Part shown: piece by piece, positions 11,456 through 22,627 of the stretch
Numbering within the stretch: position 1 is the stretch's first letter
Layout: each line of letters opens with the position of its first letter
NCBI RefSeq assembly: GCF_000002865.3
Contig: NW_001865046.1
Span: forward strand, 1,121,131-1,162,547
Source: Monosiga brevicollis MX1
Lineage: Eukaryota; Opisthokonta; Choanoflagellata; Craspedida; Salpingoecidae
Length of the DNA stretch: 41,417 bases
Reading direction: 5' to 3'
The notes under the pieces: model-generated
Databases searched by the model: none
What the model saw: the letters and a program-made list of their open reading frames with translations, nothing else
Told to the model about the DNA's origin: nothing
Program-made: the position numbers and the translations under genes

Positions 11456-14400
11456 ATGGCCTACGCGATGCGGCGCTCGTTGAGCGCCATCTTGGGCATG
11501 CTCATGCTTGCTTGTGTCGTGTCGAGCCAAACTTGTCTCCCCACGAGCTTTGATCTTCTCTTCGTCCTGGATGGCAGCGGCAGCATTACGAGTGAGCAGT
11601 TTGATGACGTTCTCCGTTTTGCCAGTCGCACCGTCAAGGTCCTCAACATCTCCGACAACGACATTCAGTAAGCATGATCGCCTCTACTCTGGCTGCTACC
11701 TGCTTGTATTCACCATGCGCACGGTGTCACATCTGTGCTTCTCTTCCCCATGCTGCCTCACTTGCCTACCTGTGAATATTACAGGGTGGCTGCCTTGGAG
11801 TTTGCCGATTATGGCAATTTGATGTTTGACTTTGCAGAGTATGCCTCGACGGAGGAACAGGCTATCCGACAGCACATTCGCAGCATACCGTACATGTATG
11901 GACCTACCGATACCGGCCGGGCGCTTGAGGACGTTGTCAACAACGTGCTCGTGCCCAGTGCTGGGTTTCGCGATGGGTCGTGTGTAGTGGTTGTGGTTTC
12001 AGACGGCCAAACACAGGACAAGGCACGCCTTGCGGCAGCAGCTCCCAGATTGCATGCCACCTCGTGCCGTGTCTTGGCCGTCGGCGTTGGCGATGATACT
12101 GATTTTGCTGAGCTTGCCGTCATTGCCAGTTCCCCCAGTGAGCACAACATCATCTGGGCCAATGAGCATGAAGTCCTCAAGGAGGACGAGGTGTTGGCCA
12201 CCGTCGTTCAACGTCTGAGTCAGTGCACCGATACCGAGGCGAGCACCGCATCCACCGCTAGCACAAGCACCGTGTCGCCCCACGCCACCAGCCATTCTAC
12301 CCATTCTCCAGTCACGGATGCCAATGGATGCCAATTGTTTGAAAACACGGATTGCTTGCCAGGATACTACATTTCATGGACGCGCAATGCGCAAGGATGT
12401 CTCATGTTTGAGTGTGTACCGTTTGGTGGAGTCCCAACAACTACGCTTGTACCACCGACGACCCGCCTTGAGCCAACACCACTGCCAACCACCACCACAT
12501 CGGCTCCCGTCACACGGCCTCCATTGACTACGTCCACCGCAAGCGACACGACGCGCAGCCCGGTCACTACGTCCGCATCCACCCCGTGTGACGATGAGGT
12601 GTGCAACTGCAAGTCTGATGCCTATAAGCATGTATGGACTGATGCCTCCACTGGCTGCCGGCGCTGCCAATGCCTACCCCTGGCCACGCCTGCAAGTACC
12701 ACAACGCCACGCAGTGATACCACCCGGGAGAGCACCACAGCCTCTCCTACAACCGCCACCTTTTCCTGCCCTGCGCCTGAAGAATGCATGTGCAAGCCCT
12801 CGGCTCAGCTCTATGAGTTCCAGGATCGCAACGGCTGCTGGAAGTGCCAGTGCCTTCCGATCGCAACTACAACGACTCCATCTCCCCCCTCTACTCGCAC
12901 GCCCGCCATCACAACAACAAGTACCGCGGTGGAAACAACCACGTCGCGAGCTACCACTGTAACCAGACCAGCCAGCACCACTGCACAGACTACAACCACC
13001 AGGACCGTGTCGTGTACAGACCCCGTGTGCCGCTGCAAACCTGATGCCATGGTGCGTTATTTCATCAACCGTCAAGGTTGCTTGTCGTGCACATGCGAGC
13101 CCATGCCCACAACAACGTCAGGTGAGGTGCGCACCAGCAGCACCAGCAGCACGTCTAGCACCAGCAGTACCAGCAGCACGTCTAGCACCAGCAGTACCAG
13201 CAGCACGTCTAGCACCAGCAGTACCAGCAGCACGTCTAGCACCAGCAGTACCAGCAGCACGTCTAGCACCAGCAGTACCAGCAGCACGTCTAGCACCAGC
13301 AGTACCAGCAGCACGTCTAGCACCAGCAGTACCAGCAGCACGTCTAGCACCAGCAGTACCAGCAGCACGTCTAGCACCAGCAGTACCAGCAGCACGTCTA
13401 GCACCAGCAGTACCAGCAGCACGTCTAGCACCAGCAGTACCAGCAGCACGTCTAGCACCAGCAGCACGTCCAGCGCAACAGCTTCAGTCAGCACCACTAC
13501 GCCGAATGTGAATGGTACAACTACCACACCCAATGTCGACACTACCACGACACCGAATGTAAATGCCACCACCACTACACCTCTGGTGGATACAACTGCT
13601 ACACCCAACGTCAACGCAACGACGACGACACCTCTGATCGAGACTACGACACCCGAAATGAACGCTACCACCACCACTACACCTCTGGCCAATGCCACCA
13701 CTACAACTCTGGTTGATACCACCACGACACCTCTGGTCAATGCTACCACCACGACACCTCTGGTCAATGCCACCACGACACCTCTGGTTGATACCACCAC
13801 GACACCTCTGGTCAATGCCACCACTACACCTCTGGTCAATGCCACCACCACTACACCTCTGGTCAATGCCACCACCACGACACCTCTGGTCAATGCCACC
13901 ACCACTACACCTCTGGTCAATGCCACCACCACGACACCTCTGGTCAATGCCACCACCACGACACCTCTGGTCAATGCCACCACTACACCTCTGGCCAATG
14001 TGACCACCACTACACCCCTGATCAATGCCACCACTACACCTCTGGTCAATGCCACCACCACTACACCTCTGGTCAATGCCACCACCACGACACCTCTGGT
14101 CAATGCCACCACCACGACACCTCTGGTCAATGCCACCACCACGACACCTCTGGTTAATGCCACCACTACACCTCTGGTTGATACCACCACGACACCTCTG
14201 GTCAATGCCACCACCACTACACCTCTGGTGGATACCACTACACCTCTGGCCAATGTGACCACCACTACACCTTTGACTACCACACCTTTGATGGATACCA
14301 CCACGCCTTTGGCTAATGCTACTACCACCACACCTCTGGTGGATACCACTACACCTCTGGCCAATGTGACCACCACTACACCTTTGACGACTGCACCTAC

Positions 14401-17400
14401 CACTACACCTTTGACGACTGCACCTACCACTACACCTCAGGCCAATGTCACCACCACTTCACCTCTGGTGGATACCACTACACCTCAGGCCAATGTGACC
14501 ACCACTACACCTCTGGTGGATACCACTACACCTCTGGCCAATGTGACCACCACTACACCTCTGGTGGATACCACTACACCTCTGGCCAATGTGACCACCA
14601 CTACACCTCTGGTGGATACCACTACGCCTTTGGCTAATGCTACAACCACACCTTTGGCCAATGCTACTACCACTACACCTCTGGTGGACACCACCACTAC
14701 TCCTCTGGCCAATGCTACTACCACTACTACTACACCTCTGGTGAATGCCACCACTACTACTCCTCTGGTCAATGCCACCACGACACCTCTGGTCAATGCC
14801 ACTAGTACGACCCCCAATGTAAACGCCACAACCACTACACCTCTTGTAGACACGACGACGCCCAATGCGAATGTGACGACCACGACCCCTATGAACAATG
14901 GCACCACGACTCCTTTTGATACCACCATGGCCTCAACTTCTACTACTTTGATCTTGCCGTGTGCTGTGACCGCTGACATTGTCATTGTCATTGATGCATC
15001 CGGGGCAATGAGTATCAATGATTTTACGGCTGCCAAGACCACAGCTTTGGCAATTCTGCGTCGCCTGGCACTTGCCCAGCCAGATATCAGCGTGGGTCTC
15101 ATCTTCTTCTCTCAGCAGGCACAGGTTGCTCTTCCTCTCTTGGATATTAATGATGAGACTGAGTTTCAGCTGCTTTTGTTGGTCCTACAAGCCGGGCAAT
15201 ATCAAGGTCAAGCTACCAATCTAGGCAGCGCGCTCAGCTCGGCTGCCGACCTTCTTGAAACTTCCAACAACGGTGCCCGTCAATTTATCCTCTTCTCCGA
15301 TGGATCTAGTGATGACCAGGGTACTCTGGTAGCTCAAAACATCCGTGCGACCGGGATTCAGATATTGACGGTGGCCAACGTGATGAACGCCAACGTGTAC
15401 AATCTGCTTCTGATTGCTGGAGCGGCTGACAACATCTTCTTGACCGTGCAGTCCGATGCCACTCAAGCGGATGCAGCCGTGGTCTCCAACATCGTCAACC
15501 AACTCTGCACGCCTCCCGGAACAACGACGCCTGGCTCATCGAGCTCCACAAGCACTCCGACGACAGCGATGCCTACGCGCCCGGCAACTACAACAACGGC
15601 ACGCCCGACTCGACCACCCATGACCACGACTACGCGGGCACCGGCGACAACCACGCGGGCACCGGCGACAACCACGCGGGCACCGGCGACAACTACACGC
15701 GTGCCTGTTACGACGACGCGAGTGCCGGTGACCACAACGACGACCTGCGCTTTGATGCCAGATGACCTGTACGTAGTCGTTGATGCTTCTGGAACGATCA
15801 CGGTCAGCGACTTTTTTGCCATGAAGTCGCTGCTGACGTCCCTGGCCAAGATTCGCTTCGCCGATACTGCGTGCCTTGATCAGCGCATCAGCATTACAGT
15901 CTTCTCCGATGATGCAGCCACAGTGCTGTCTCTGACGAATGGCACATCACTCGTGCGCGTGCTTGATGGCATCAATGGGCTCAACTACCTAGCTCGGCGC
16001 TCCAACTTGGGTGCAGCATTGGACCTGGTGTTTGATGCCATCGTCGCGTCGGATTCATACGTGCAGGGCGCGGTCACTCGCCCAACTGCCGTCCTTGTCC
16101 TTGGCGACGGGCGCCTGTCTTTGAACACACCCGAGCCGCCATTGCCGTCTGTAGCCAACAACCTCGAGGCTGCTGGCGCCGCTGTGGTACCCGTGGCCAT
16201 TGGCGACTATGTGGATGACGACCGACTCTTTAGCTTGGCTACCTTTTCCAAGCTGGCCTACTCTTTTGACGCGGTCAACGCCTCTTTGCTGAGCCCCGTT
16301 GTGCGCTTTGCAGCCGAAACGGCCCTTGCAATTGCACAGCAAGGTGGGCTCACTTATAGCAACTCATCTAATGTCTTTGCGGAGATGCTCTTCGAGGCCG
16401 ACATTGACGATTTCGACCCCGTCTCGGGTCAACTGACGCTTCATGTACCCGCGGGCCAGCTTAACGGTCTTGTGGTGCCCAGCTTTCTGCTCGTACAGCA
16501 CCTCAACTCCAGCCTGGAGACGACGCTGGCCATTGGGGACTCGGTTGTTGAAATGCATACGCTATCCGGTTCACGTGTGGTCTTGCACTTGGCCGCTGAT
16601 ACCCGCAACGCCCTGGCTCAGGCCATTTGGGAACGTGGGGCCATGGAGGGTCTTCGGTTGCTGTTTAGCGACAGTGCGAGCCAATTCGAAAAGGTCTATG
16701 CTGTCTCTCATGTGAATCAGATCTCAGAAACTGCCATCACGGCTCAGGTGACCATGCCGGATGACTTTTTGAGCGTGGTGGCCATGCCCAACGAGCTCGT
16801 CCTCGTAGCCCCGCAGGCTGGCATTGTCGTGGCTCTGCGCACTTTTGTTTCTGCCGCCGGCTTGGGGAGCAACCAAACTCTTTGGATCGAAACATCGCAG
16901 CTACCTTCTGCTTTCCAGACAGGACTAACTGACATGCAAGATCAGGCCGATGTCGAGCTATACGTGGGACGAGCTCGCCAAGAGTTGTTGGCCGCCTGGT
17001 CACAAGCTGCAGTGAGCACCACCTTGCCTGACGCAAGCAGCCCGGGAGGTCCAGCCACCGGTGCACACTCGGCTGAACGCCTGACTTCCACGAGCCTTTG
17101 GCTCGTTGTGATTTTGGCCTCATTGGCTATGGGTACGTGAATCGCGTTATCGGAAAGATGATCATGCGTCGCTGTCGTGCATCCCTTGCTCGTATCTGCT
17201 GCTGTAGGTGGTTGTATCTCATGTCTTGTTCATTCTGGTGTGGTATTTGATTGTTAGTCACACTGATCGTGGGGGCCATGGTCGTGTATCGTCGCCAGCG
17301 GCGCTTTGTGGTCAACCAACCGACGGTGACAGAGGCGTGCCCGATGGAAGCCAGCAATGTCTCGCTGAGATCCAGCCGAACAGCTTGGAGCCGATACAGC

Positions 17401-17481
17401 AGTGCCACTCCGGCGCAGTCACACGTGTTTGGATTTGATGAGCATGAGATGTTCGCAGAGCCAGATGCAGCAGCATTCTAG
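11456..17481 (+). CDS. Giant type I membrane protein: three VWA domains, antistasin-like modules, mucin-like repeats
   Basis: Exons 11456-11667, 11785-17132 and 17258-17481 give 1,927 aa. Order: signal peptide (about 1-24, ending near VVSSQ); VWA1 (about 28-215) with a complete metal site, DGSGS plus TDTG and SDG; four cysteine modules near 12318, 12588, 12769 and 13012, of which the last three fit the antistasin-like pattern (C-x4/5-C-x-C...GC-x2-C-x-C); a Thr/Ser repeat (about 519-638); a T/P/L/V/N repeat (about 638-1121); VWA2 (about 1128-1313) with DASGA; a TTTRAPA linker; VWA3 (about 1392-1586) with DASGT; ~250 residues of unknown fold; a transmembrane helix interrupted by the last intron (LWLVVILASLAMG / VTLIVGAMVVY); then YRRQRR and a ~55-residue cytoplasmic tail. 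Likely a heavily glycosylated surface adhesion protein. No orthologue is recognised; function is inferred from architecture. Confidence 0.85.
13130..13484 (+). repeat. 27-bp minisatellite coding Thr/Ser, 12 copies
   Basis: A 27-base unit (phrase ACGTCTAGCACCAGCAGTAC then CAGCAGC) is repeated 12 times in frame inside the VWA gene with almost no differences between copies. It encodes TSS/STS runs. The near identity points to recent expansion or active homogenisation. Confidence 0.9.
13486..14935 (+). repeat. About 1.45 kb of in-frame 24-27-bp repeats (TTTTPLVNA-type)
   Basis: Degenerate tandem repeats encode T(2-4)-P-L-V-N-A, with variants VDT, ANV, ANA and INA. Many copies contain Asn-Ala-Thr or Asn-Val-Thr. 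Copies are more diverged than those in the neighbouring 27-bp array, and blocks of higher-order repetition are visible (VDTTTPLANV cassettes at about 14225-14620). Confidence 0.88.
15630..15742 (+). repeat. 21-bp repeat coding ATTTRAP linker
   Basis: Short tandem units coding TTTRAPA then TTTRVPV join VWA2 and VWA3. The first copies are almost identical and the last ones diverged. Confidence 0.8.
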
Positions 17482-18042
17482 AATTGGGTGGCGAGATGAA
17501 GCACCTGCCACTCTGATGAATTAGCCGCCAAGCAGCAGTGTTCTTGTGCCCCGTTGGTCTTGGCCCATCATTTCTTGCGCCATCTCATCGTCTTGTTTCT
17601 TGCAACAGGCCAGATGATGACTGCTGGTTTCTCCCTTCCCCTTCTTCTTTGTGTTGTTGTTGCTTTTGATGCATTTTCTTGTTGGACTTCCTTTCTGTGC
17701 CAAGAACGCGTGATCTTTCTTTTCATTGTCCAGGTGATCCCGGAGTGTAGTTGTGGGAGTGGGTGTTTGAAGATAAATTATAGGACTGAAGGTTGGCATG
17801 GTCTCTCGCACGTGTGATCCGAAGCACTCCAGGGCAAACAGGAAAGCCTCGTCACAGCAACAACAAAACAAAAAAAAAAAAGAAGAAGCAGAAGAAGAAG
17901 AAAAAAGCTCGGGACCAAAAGTCAATAGCAGGGTCAGCTACAGTCAGACGGAGGAAGCATGGGACCCGCCAGAGCGTTGTTTGGCCGTGCGGGAGGAAGA
18001 AAGCACCGTTGGAAAGCATTGGTCGATGCTAGTGCACGAGCA
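17482..18042. other. Convergent 3' intergenic
   Basis: Separates the 3' ends of the VWA gene (+) and the coiled-coil gene (-). It contains an A-rich, GAAGAAG-type purine stretch near 17868-17910. No gene recognised. Confidence 0.5.
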
Positions 18043-20924
18043 TCACATGACGAGCCGTTTGGTCGTCACGGTTGAGCTGCGTTGCTGACAGGCCCGAAGC
18101 AGCCGCTCAGCTGCTACTCGAGCGGGAGAGACGCCTTGTGGGACCAGACTATGTGATGAGCCGGTGGTGGTGACGGGCGAAGAGGGGTCGAGGGTGATAC
18201 CGGAATCATTTGCGCTGCAATACTCTGACCCATAACACTTGTGGTACTTGTGCAAGCGACCTTGGGATTCACTGAGTATGGCGTGCAACTCATCATCAAA
18301 AGACGGCATTGCGAGTTGCGTCGGAGGCGCCATGTGCGCTCGCATGACGGTGGTGCCATCTGCAGCAGCGTGAATTGGAGCCAAGCCTGGCGTGCCATAC
18401 TTGGCAAGCAGAGATTCGGCTCTTGTCAGGGGGGACAGCGCGGTCTGCCGCGGACGAGACATGGTCACTTGATAGTCGCTCCCTGAAGCACGGCTGCCTT
18501 GGCGGCGCAGCGACTTTGAAGTACGGCGATTGCCTGTATTAGGCGACGACGCGGGGGGTAACGCGTCGCTTTCAGAATCGGAAAGCGGCCCATATGCAGC
18601 CGCAGGGGTGGCATGCTGCGAATGCGCGGCTGATCCCAAGTGACGAGCTGGACGAGGGTGTGCGTGGTGAGTCGCATCGCTGTCATCGGAGAAGCTGGAA
18701 TTTGCCTCTTCATCGTCGCTCACTCCTGAAGCTGACGCGTGGCGAATGTTGATTGCTGGCGAAGACCGAGCTGCAGAATCCGGCACGTGCGCAGGCCGAT
18801 GCGCGCGTTCTCGACCTTGCGCACCTGGCGTGCGGTGTCGCCTAGGGTGTTGTGTGGCAGAATGGTGATCCACTTCTGCAGAGAATGCTGGCATCCCGGT
18901 ACGTGGCTGATGGTGTCGCGCATGCAACTGCTGCGTCAATTCCACCAGGGCGGCATCCTTTTCAGCCAGCTCGTGAAGCAGCTCGCTCATGGTTTGTTCG
19001 GTGGCAGCAGTCGTGGCGGCCATGTCCTGAGACATGGCATCACGCTGTTCCTCAGCGCGTGCAGCCACAGCCTAAGGAAACCCATGCACAATGAAATTCC
19101 AAGTTTGTAGAGGCTATGGGGTATGCAAAAAGCTGTGTGGTGTCTGTACCTTGAGGTGTGCAGCGTCCTGCTCGAGTCGCTCCATGGAAGCCCGCAGGTC
19201 CTGGATCGTCTTTGTTTGTTGCGGATTCTACCCAGTCCAAATGGAAGTTGTGGCGCGGCAATCAGATAATTGAAATTCAACACATTAAGTGGCAGTACAC
19301 TTTGGGCCAGCATTCGGGTCTGGGCCCTTGAAGGAAAACATAAAGTTTGCCCTTTTCGCGGGCGTACCTCCGTGGGAGCTCGTAAGCGAGCGATCGCGGC
19401 TGCATGATCAGTCTGCATGCGCACCATGGCGGCTTCAGCAGCCCGACGTGCGGCCCGCTCGCTCTCGAGTTCCGAGCGTGTTTCACTCAACTGTTTTGCA
19501 AGCAAGAATTGGAAAAGGTAGATGCAGCGTGATGAGCATAAGAGTGGGTGGCAAGGACGAGCAAACTATGTGGGAGCATTGTCAGAAGTTGAGTTGTTTT
19601 GGTCAACCTCATTTTTGGCTGCTGTTTCAGCGGCATGCCGGTCGCGCAGCAGGTCTTCAAGATCTGCTGCACGTACGCATTTTTCTACATTAAGACATGA
19701 CCACATATGACATCAAGAGAGGGTTGTTGATTGGCGGGTGAGATGCTGAGATGACAACTTTGAACGTGCAAGCGGAGAAAGAACAGCAAGCATTGCCTCG
19801 CGGGTTGTGGCAAACATACCTTGATACATGGCTTCAAGTTGTTCACGAGATTGAGTGAGCGTGTGAATGTCGGTCCGAAGCTGCACGACGAGCTGTTCGC
19901 AATCGTGAAGAGCTTGACGCAAGTTTTCACCCTCGAGTTGGGCCTGCATGGCTTTGGCTTCGAGATCAACCAGGCGCCGACACATCTACCACCGGAGATT
20001 GGCCGGGGCCGGGCCAGGCGCACACGTGAGGGGGTAAGGGCAACTTGTTGGGGCCAAAGTCGTGTGCCTGTGAGGACGTGATGTATGCCCAACCTCATCA
20101 TGGGTTGCTTGGTCAACGCGTGCCGAAGTTTGACGCTTGATGTGGGCGGTTTCGGCCCGACGGGCCTGTACGATGGCATCATCGCGCTCCCGCTTGGCTA
20201 GATCGAGCGCCTGCATGTTGCACGCGGATGGGACAAAACGTGAGCTAGCAGTGACTCGCGAGATGACTCGGGAAGATCATACCTGTTGCGCAGTTGAAAG
20301 CTGCTTGATGAGTTCGCGGTTGATGGCTGTGCGCTCGGATTGGCGCATTGTGCCTTGTTGGCGCTGGCGCAGCTGAGCTGAGCGAGCGCGCTGGAGTTGC
20401 TCAACCTAACACCCAATCCAAAAGCAAGCCAACCACGGCTTGACAGTCAGGGCCAGCGGGCCGGGACAAAACGGTGCTGCAAACAGGTGGAGGCGGGGTA
20501 TAACCTGTGATGTCAGGTGGTCGACACGATTTTGAAGCCTGATTCCAGCAGGTTTCAGGGCAGGGCAATAGGTGCGGCATTAGGGGGAGGCAGACCGGCG
20601 AGATGATATGTCACCAAGCGTGCGCAGACCAGGCACCGAGGACCAGAGGCAACATAAGGAACGGAAACGTACAGTTGGGCCGAAGGCGTCGCGGGGTGGT
20701 CACGGGGTTGTTGGCCGTAGCGACGCACGGTGTGCTCCGCCTGAGCCGTAACCTGGGCATCGAGGCGTGACAAGATCGAGGCAGGTAAGCGACGGCCCGT
20801 TCTTAGCAAACGATCAATCAGAGAGGCATCCGCTTCATGCCCGACGTACTGCCGCAGAGAGATGCGCCGTGTCATGCGCCGCGGCTGCCAGCCGATACCG
20901 CATCTCACTGTCGCTGTCGCTCAT
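18043..20924 (-). CDS. Coiled-coil protein with long disordered C-terminus, unidentified
   Basis: Ten exons: 20924-20850, 20752-20673, 20538-20505, 20405-20283, 20210-20094, 19985-19820, 19663-19608, 19490-19368, 19227-19150, 19071-18043. They join in phase to 626 aa. Residues ~55-330 are nearly continuous heptad-like coiled coil rich in Glu, Gln, Arg and Ala (for example LESERAARRAAEAAM). The rest is Ser/Pro/His-rich and probably disordered, with an acidic SDDEEANSSFSDDSD stretch and a possible conserved patch SFDDELHAILSESQG near residue 540. No enzyme domain, signal peptide or membrane segment. A structural or centrosome/cytoskeleton-associated role is possible but not shown. The first exon is uncertain: an alternative start at 20875 reads straight through intron 1 in the same frame. 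Family unknown. Confidence 0.72.
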
Positions 20925-21116
20925 AACAGCGGTGAGAAGCACACGGCTAGTTCTGCTTTCGTGTGAGAAAACCACTCAAGCGTGGTCCAACCAAACATAA
21001 ACAGCCACCTCCCCTTGCATTTGCTTCCACCCCATGCGCACGCAGAGTTGAAGCCCCTCCCCCGCCCCGACCCGGGCCGTCCGTCCGTCTCGTCGCGCTC
21101 AACTGCCACTTGACTT

Positions 21117-21117
<1 letters not shown>

Positions 21118-21183
<66 letters not shown>
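21118..21183 (+). repeat. Poly(A) tract, about 66 bases
   Basis: A homopolymer run with no interruption, followed by an AT-rich stretch. No coding sequence ends at it and no flanking duplication is evident. Its exact length may be an assembly estimate. Confidence 0.85.
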
Positions 21184-21184
<1 letters not shown>

Positions 21185-21483
21185 GGTTACAATTTTTGCT
21201 CTGTAAAATGATAATTTTACTCTCTAAGATAAAAAGGTTTTGCCTTCGGTTGAAAACAGCTGTTGCAAACACATCGGCTGCATCATAGCGTATGGCGATT
21301 CGCCGAGCACGATGCGGCAGACGGACCTTCCGCAATGGACATGCCTACTATGGCCCCTTCTCTCAAACATTGCTCTATGCGGAGTCTGTTTGGCTGTCGC
21401 TCAGCGCTGGCCTGCGCTGTTGCGATCTGCTTCTGTCAGCCTGTGAAACGTGAAACAGCATCAAGACATCGGCATTTATGGCG

Positions 21484-21602
21484 CCATTGCAGCCATGCAG
21501 GCAGGCGTCCAGCTTGGCTAGGAGATTGCCCAGCTCTGCCTTGAGGGCATCGCGCTCTCACTCCTCCTCAATCTTCGCGGCCTCTGCCTCTCTTGCAGCG
21601 CC
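21484..21602 (-). pseudogene. Possible coiled-coil gene relic
   Basis: Read on the minus strand, one frame gives AREAEAAKIEEE, a TGA stop, then ERDALKAELGNLLAKLDA. The heptad character continues on both sides of the stop, which is what a decayed coiled-coil exon would look like. It is short, has no clear splice sites, and could be chance in GC-rich sequence. It does not match the neighbouring coiled-coil gene by eye. Confidence 0.3.
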
Positions 21603-21911
21603 GTGTAGCTTCGTTTCGCACCGCTTCAGCCATCACCACCAACCCCGTCCATTCGAAAACATGTGTGTGAATCACTGTGTGATATTTTAAAGGGTGTGTG
21701 TGTGTGTGTGTGTATGTGTGTGTGTGGAGTTTTATTTCATTTTATTTTTTTGGCTTTTTGTTGTTTTTTTTTTTGGACGGTCTCGGGAGGTTCAAAAGGC
21801 GTGTGGGGTGGGGGCGGAAGCTGGAGTTGAGACGACGTGGCGTACATGGCTGGGTGGTCGAGTGTCTGTTGGCTTGATGTGTAGGTCGACTTGTTGAAGC
21901 AGGCCGAGCCG

Positions 21912-22310
21912 ATGGCGCGACACGCTGGTGCGGCGGGCGAAGCGTCAGCCAAGGATGAACCGCGTCGCCCACTGATCAAGCTCCCGCGGCGATGGAGCGC
22001 TTGTCAATGGATGGGCCTGCTCATCCTCTTGACGGGGCTCGGCTTGATACTATACTCAACCAACCTGGGTTGTGGCCAGCCGAGCGACGACGCCTCGGGG
22101 GACTGCGATGAGAGCTATGGATGGAAAGTCTTTGACCTGGGTTGCGTCCTGATTGTGCTCTTTTGCTGCATGCCCTGCTTTGCCCTGACCGAACCCGAGG
22201 CCTTTTACGACGCCTTTCCCTTGATGAAGGAGCCCATCCAGAAACGCTTTGGCGTTGTTCAATCACCTGAGCCTGGAAGCGGCGAGCAGCAGATTGAGCT
22301 TATGGCTTAA
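21912..22310 (+). CDS. Small two-helix membrane protein, hypothetical
   Basis: A single exon of 132 aa from ATG 21912. Two hydrophobic helices are evident: WMGLLILLTGLGLILYS at about 32-48 and VFDLGCVLIVLFCCMPCFAL at about 72-91. The ~25-residue loop between them contains two cysteines and is acidic (GCGQPSDDASGDCDES). Both termini would face the same side, with a basic N-terminal segment (PRRPLIKLPRRW) suggesting the cytosol. The TM-loop-TM layout resembles small TMEM230/TMEM134-type proteins, but I see no diagnostic residues and do not assign it. It converges on MLH1 317 bases away. The real start could lie in an upstream exon. Confidence 0.62.
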   Translation: MARHAGAAGEASAKDEPRRPLIKLPRRWSACQWMGLLILLTGLGLILYSTNLGCGQPSDDASGDCDESYGWKVFDLGCVLIVLFCCMPCFALTEPEAFYDAFPLMKEPIQKRFGVVQSPEPGSGEQQIELMA

Positions 22311-22627
22311 ACGGACGTCTGCGCCACATGACGTGGCTCTTTTGCGGTCACCTGTCTGATGCGCCGAGCGCTTATGATCTCAGATATGCCGCTTCAAGAG
22401 GAGCCCCTGGGCCTTTTCGCATGCCTCCCTTGTTTTTGATAGAGTGTGAATGTGTGGTTGACTGTGTTAGACCAGTTGGACCAGTTGGAAAACCGAACCC
22501 ACCCAAAACTCGATCCTCAATTCTTTCTCTGCCGATTGGCTTGAGCTGAACATGTGCACGCACCATCAAACCGCACCATCAAAACTGTCATCTAGAAAAC
22601 ATGGGTGTTCTCGTGCAAGTGCCCTCT
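22311..22627. other. Convergent 3' intergenic
   Basis: Short gap between the 3' ends of the two-helix membrane protein (+) and MLH1 (-). Nothing recognised. Confidence 0.5.

Larger units (their letters stand above)
20925..21911. other. Divergent intergenic with poly(A) and (TG)n
   Basis: About 1 kb between two divergent genes. It holds an uninterrupted A run (21118-21183), a minus-strand coiled-coil-like relic (about 21484-21602) and a (TG)n run (about 21693-21727) followed by T-rich sequence. The 2-TM gene could have an untranslated first exon here, because a CAG acceptor precedes its ATG (about 21899-21901). Confidence 0.45.

Noticed and set aside
13072-14430. 452-codon antisense open frame and other long frames over the VWA repeats
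   Set aside because: They are shadows of tandem repeats whose unit length is a multiple of three, so any stop-free unit stays open in every copy. The plus-strand frame has the signal peptide, domains and splice sites.
13130-14935. CRISPR-like array
   Set aside because: The repeats are contiguous coding units with no unique spacers, in an intron-bearing eukaryotic gene.
20555-20875. Unspliced 5' exon for the coiled-coil gene (frame with SLIDRLLRTGRRLPASILSRLDAQ)
   Set aside because: The intron model (GTACGT donor, CCCAG acceptor, 97 bases) gives a start with better context. I keep it as an alternative in the gene entry, not as a separate feature.
21118-21183. Poly(A) as the tail of a retrocopied gene or retrotransposon
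   Set aside because: No coding or element sequence ends at it on the correct strand, and I see no flanking target-site duplication.
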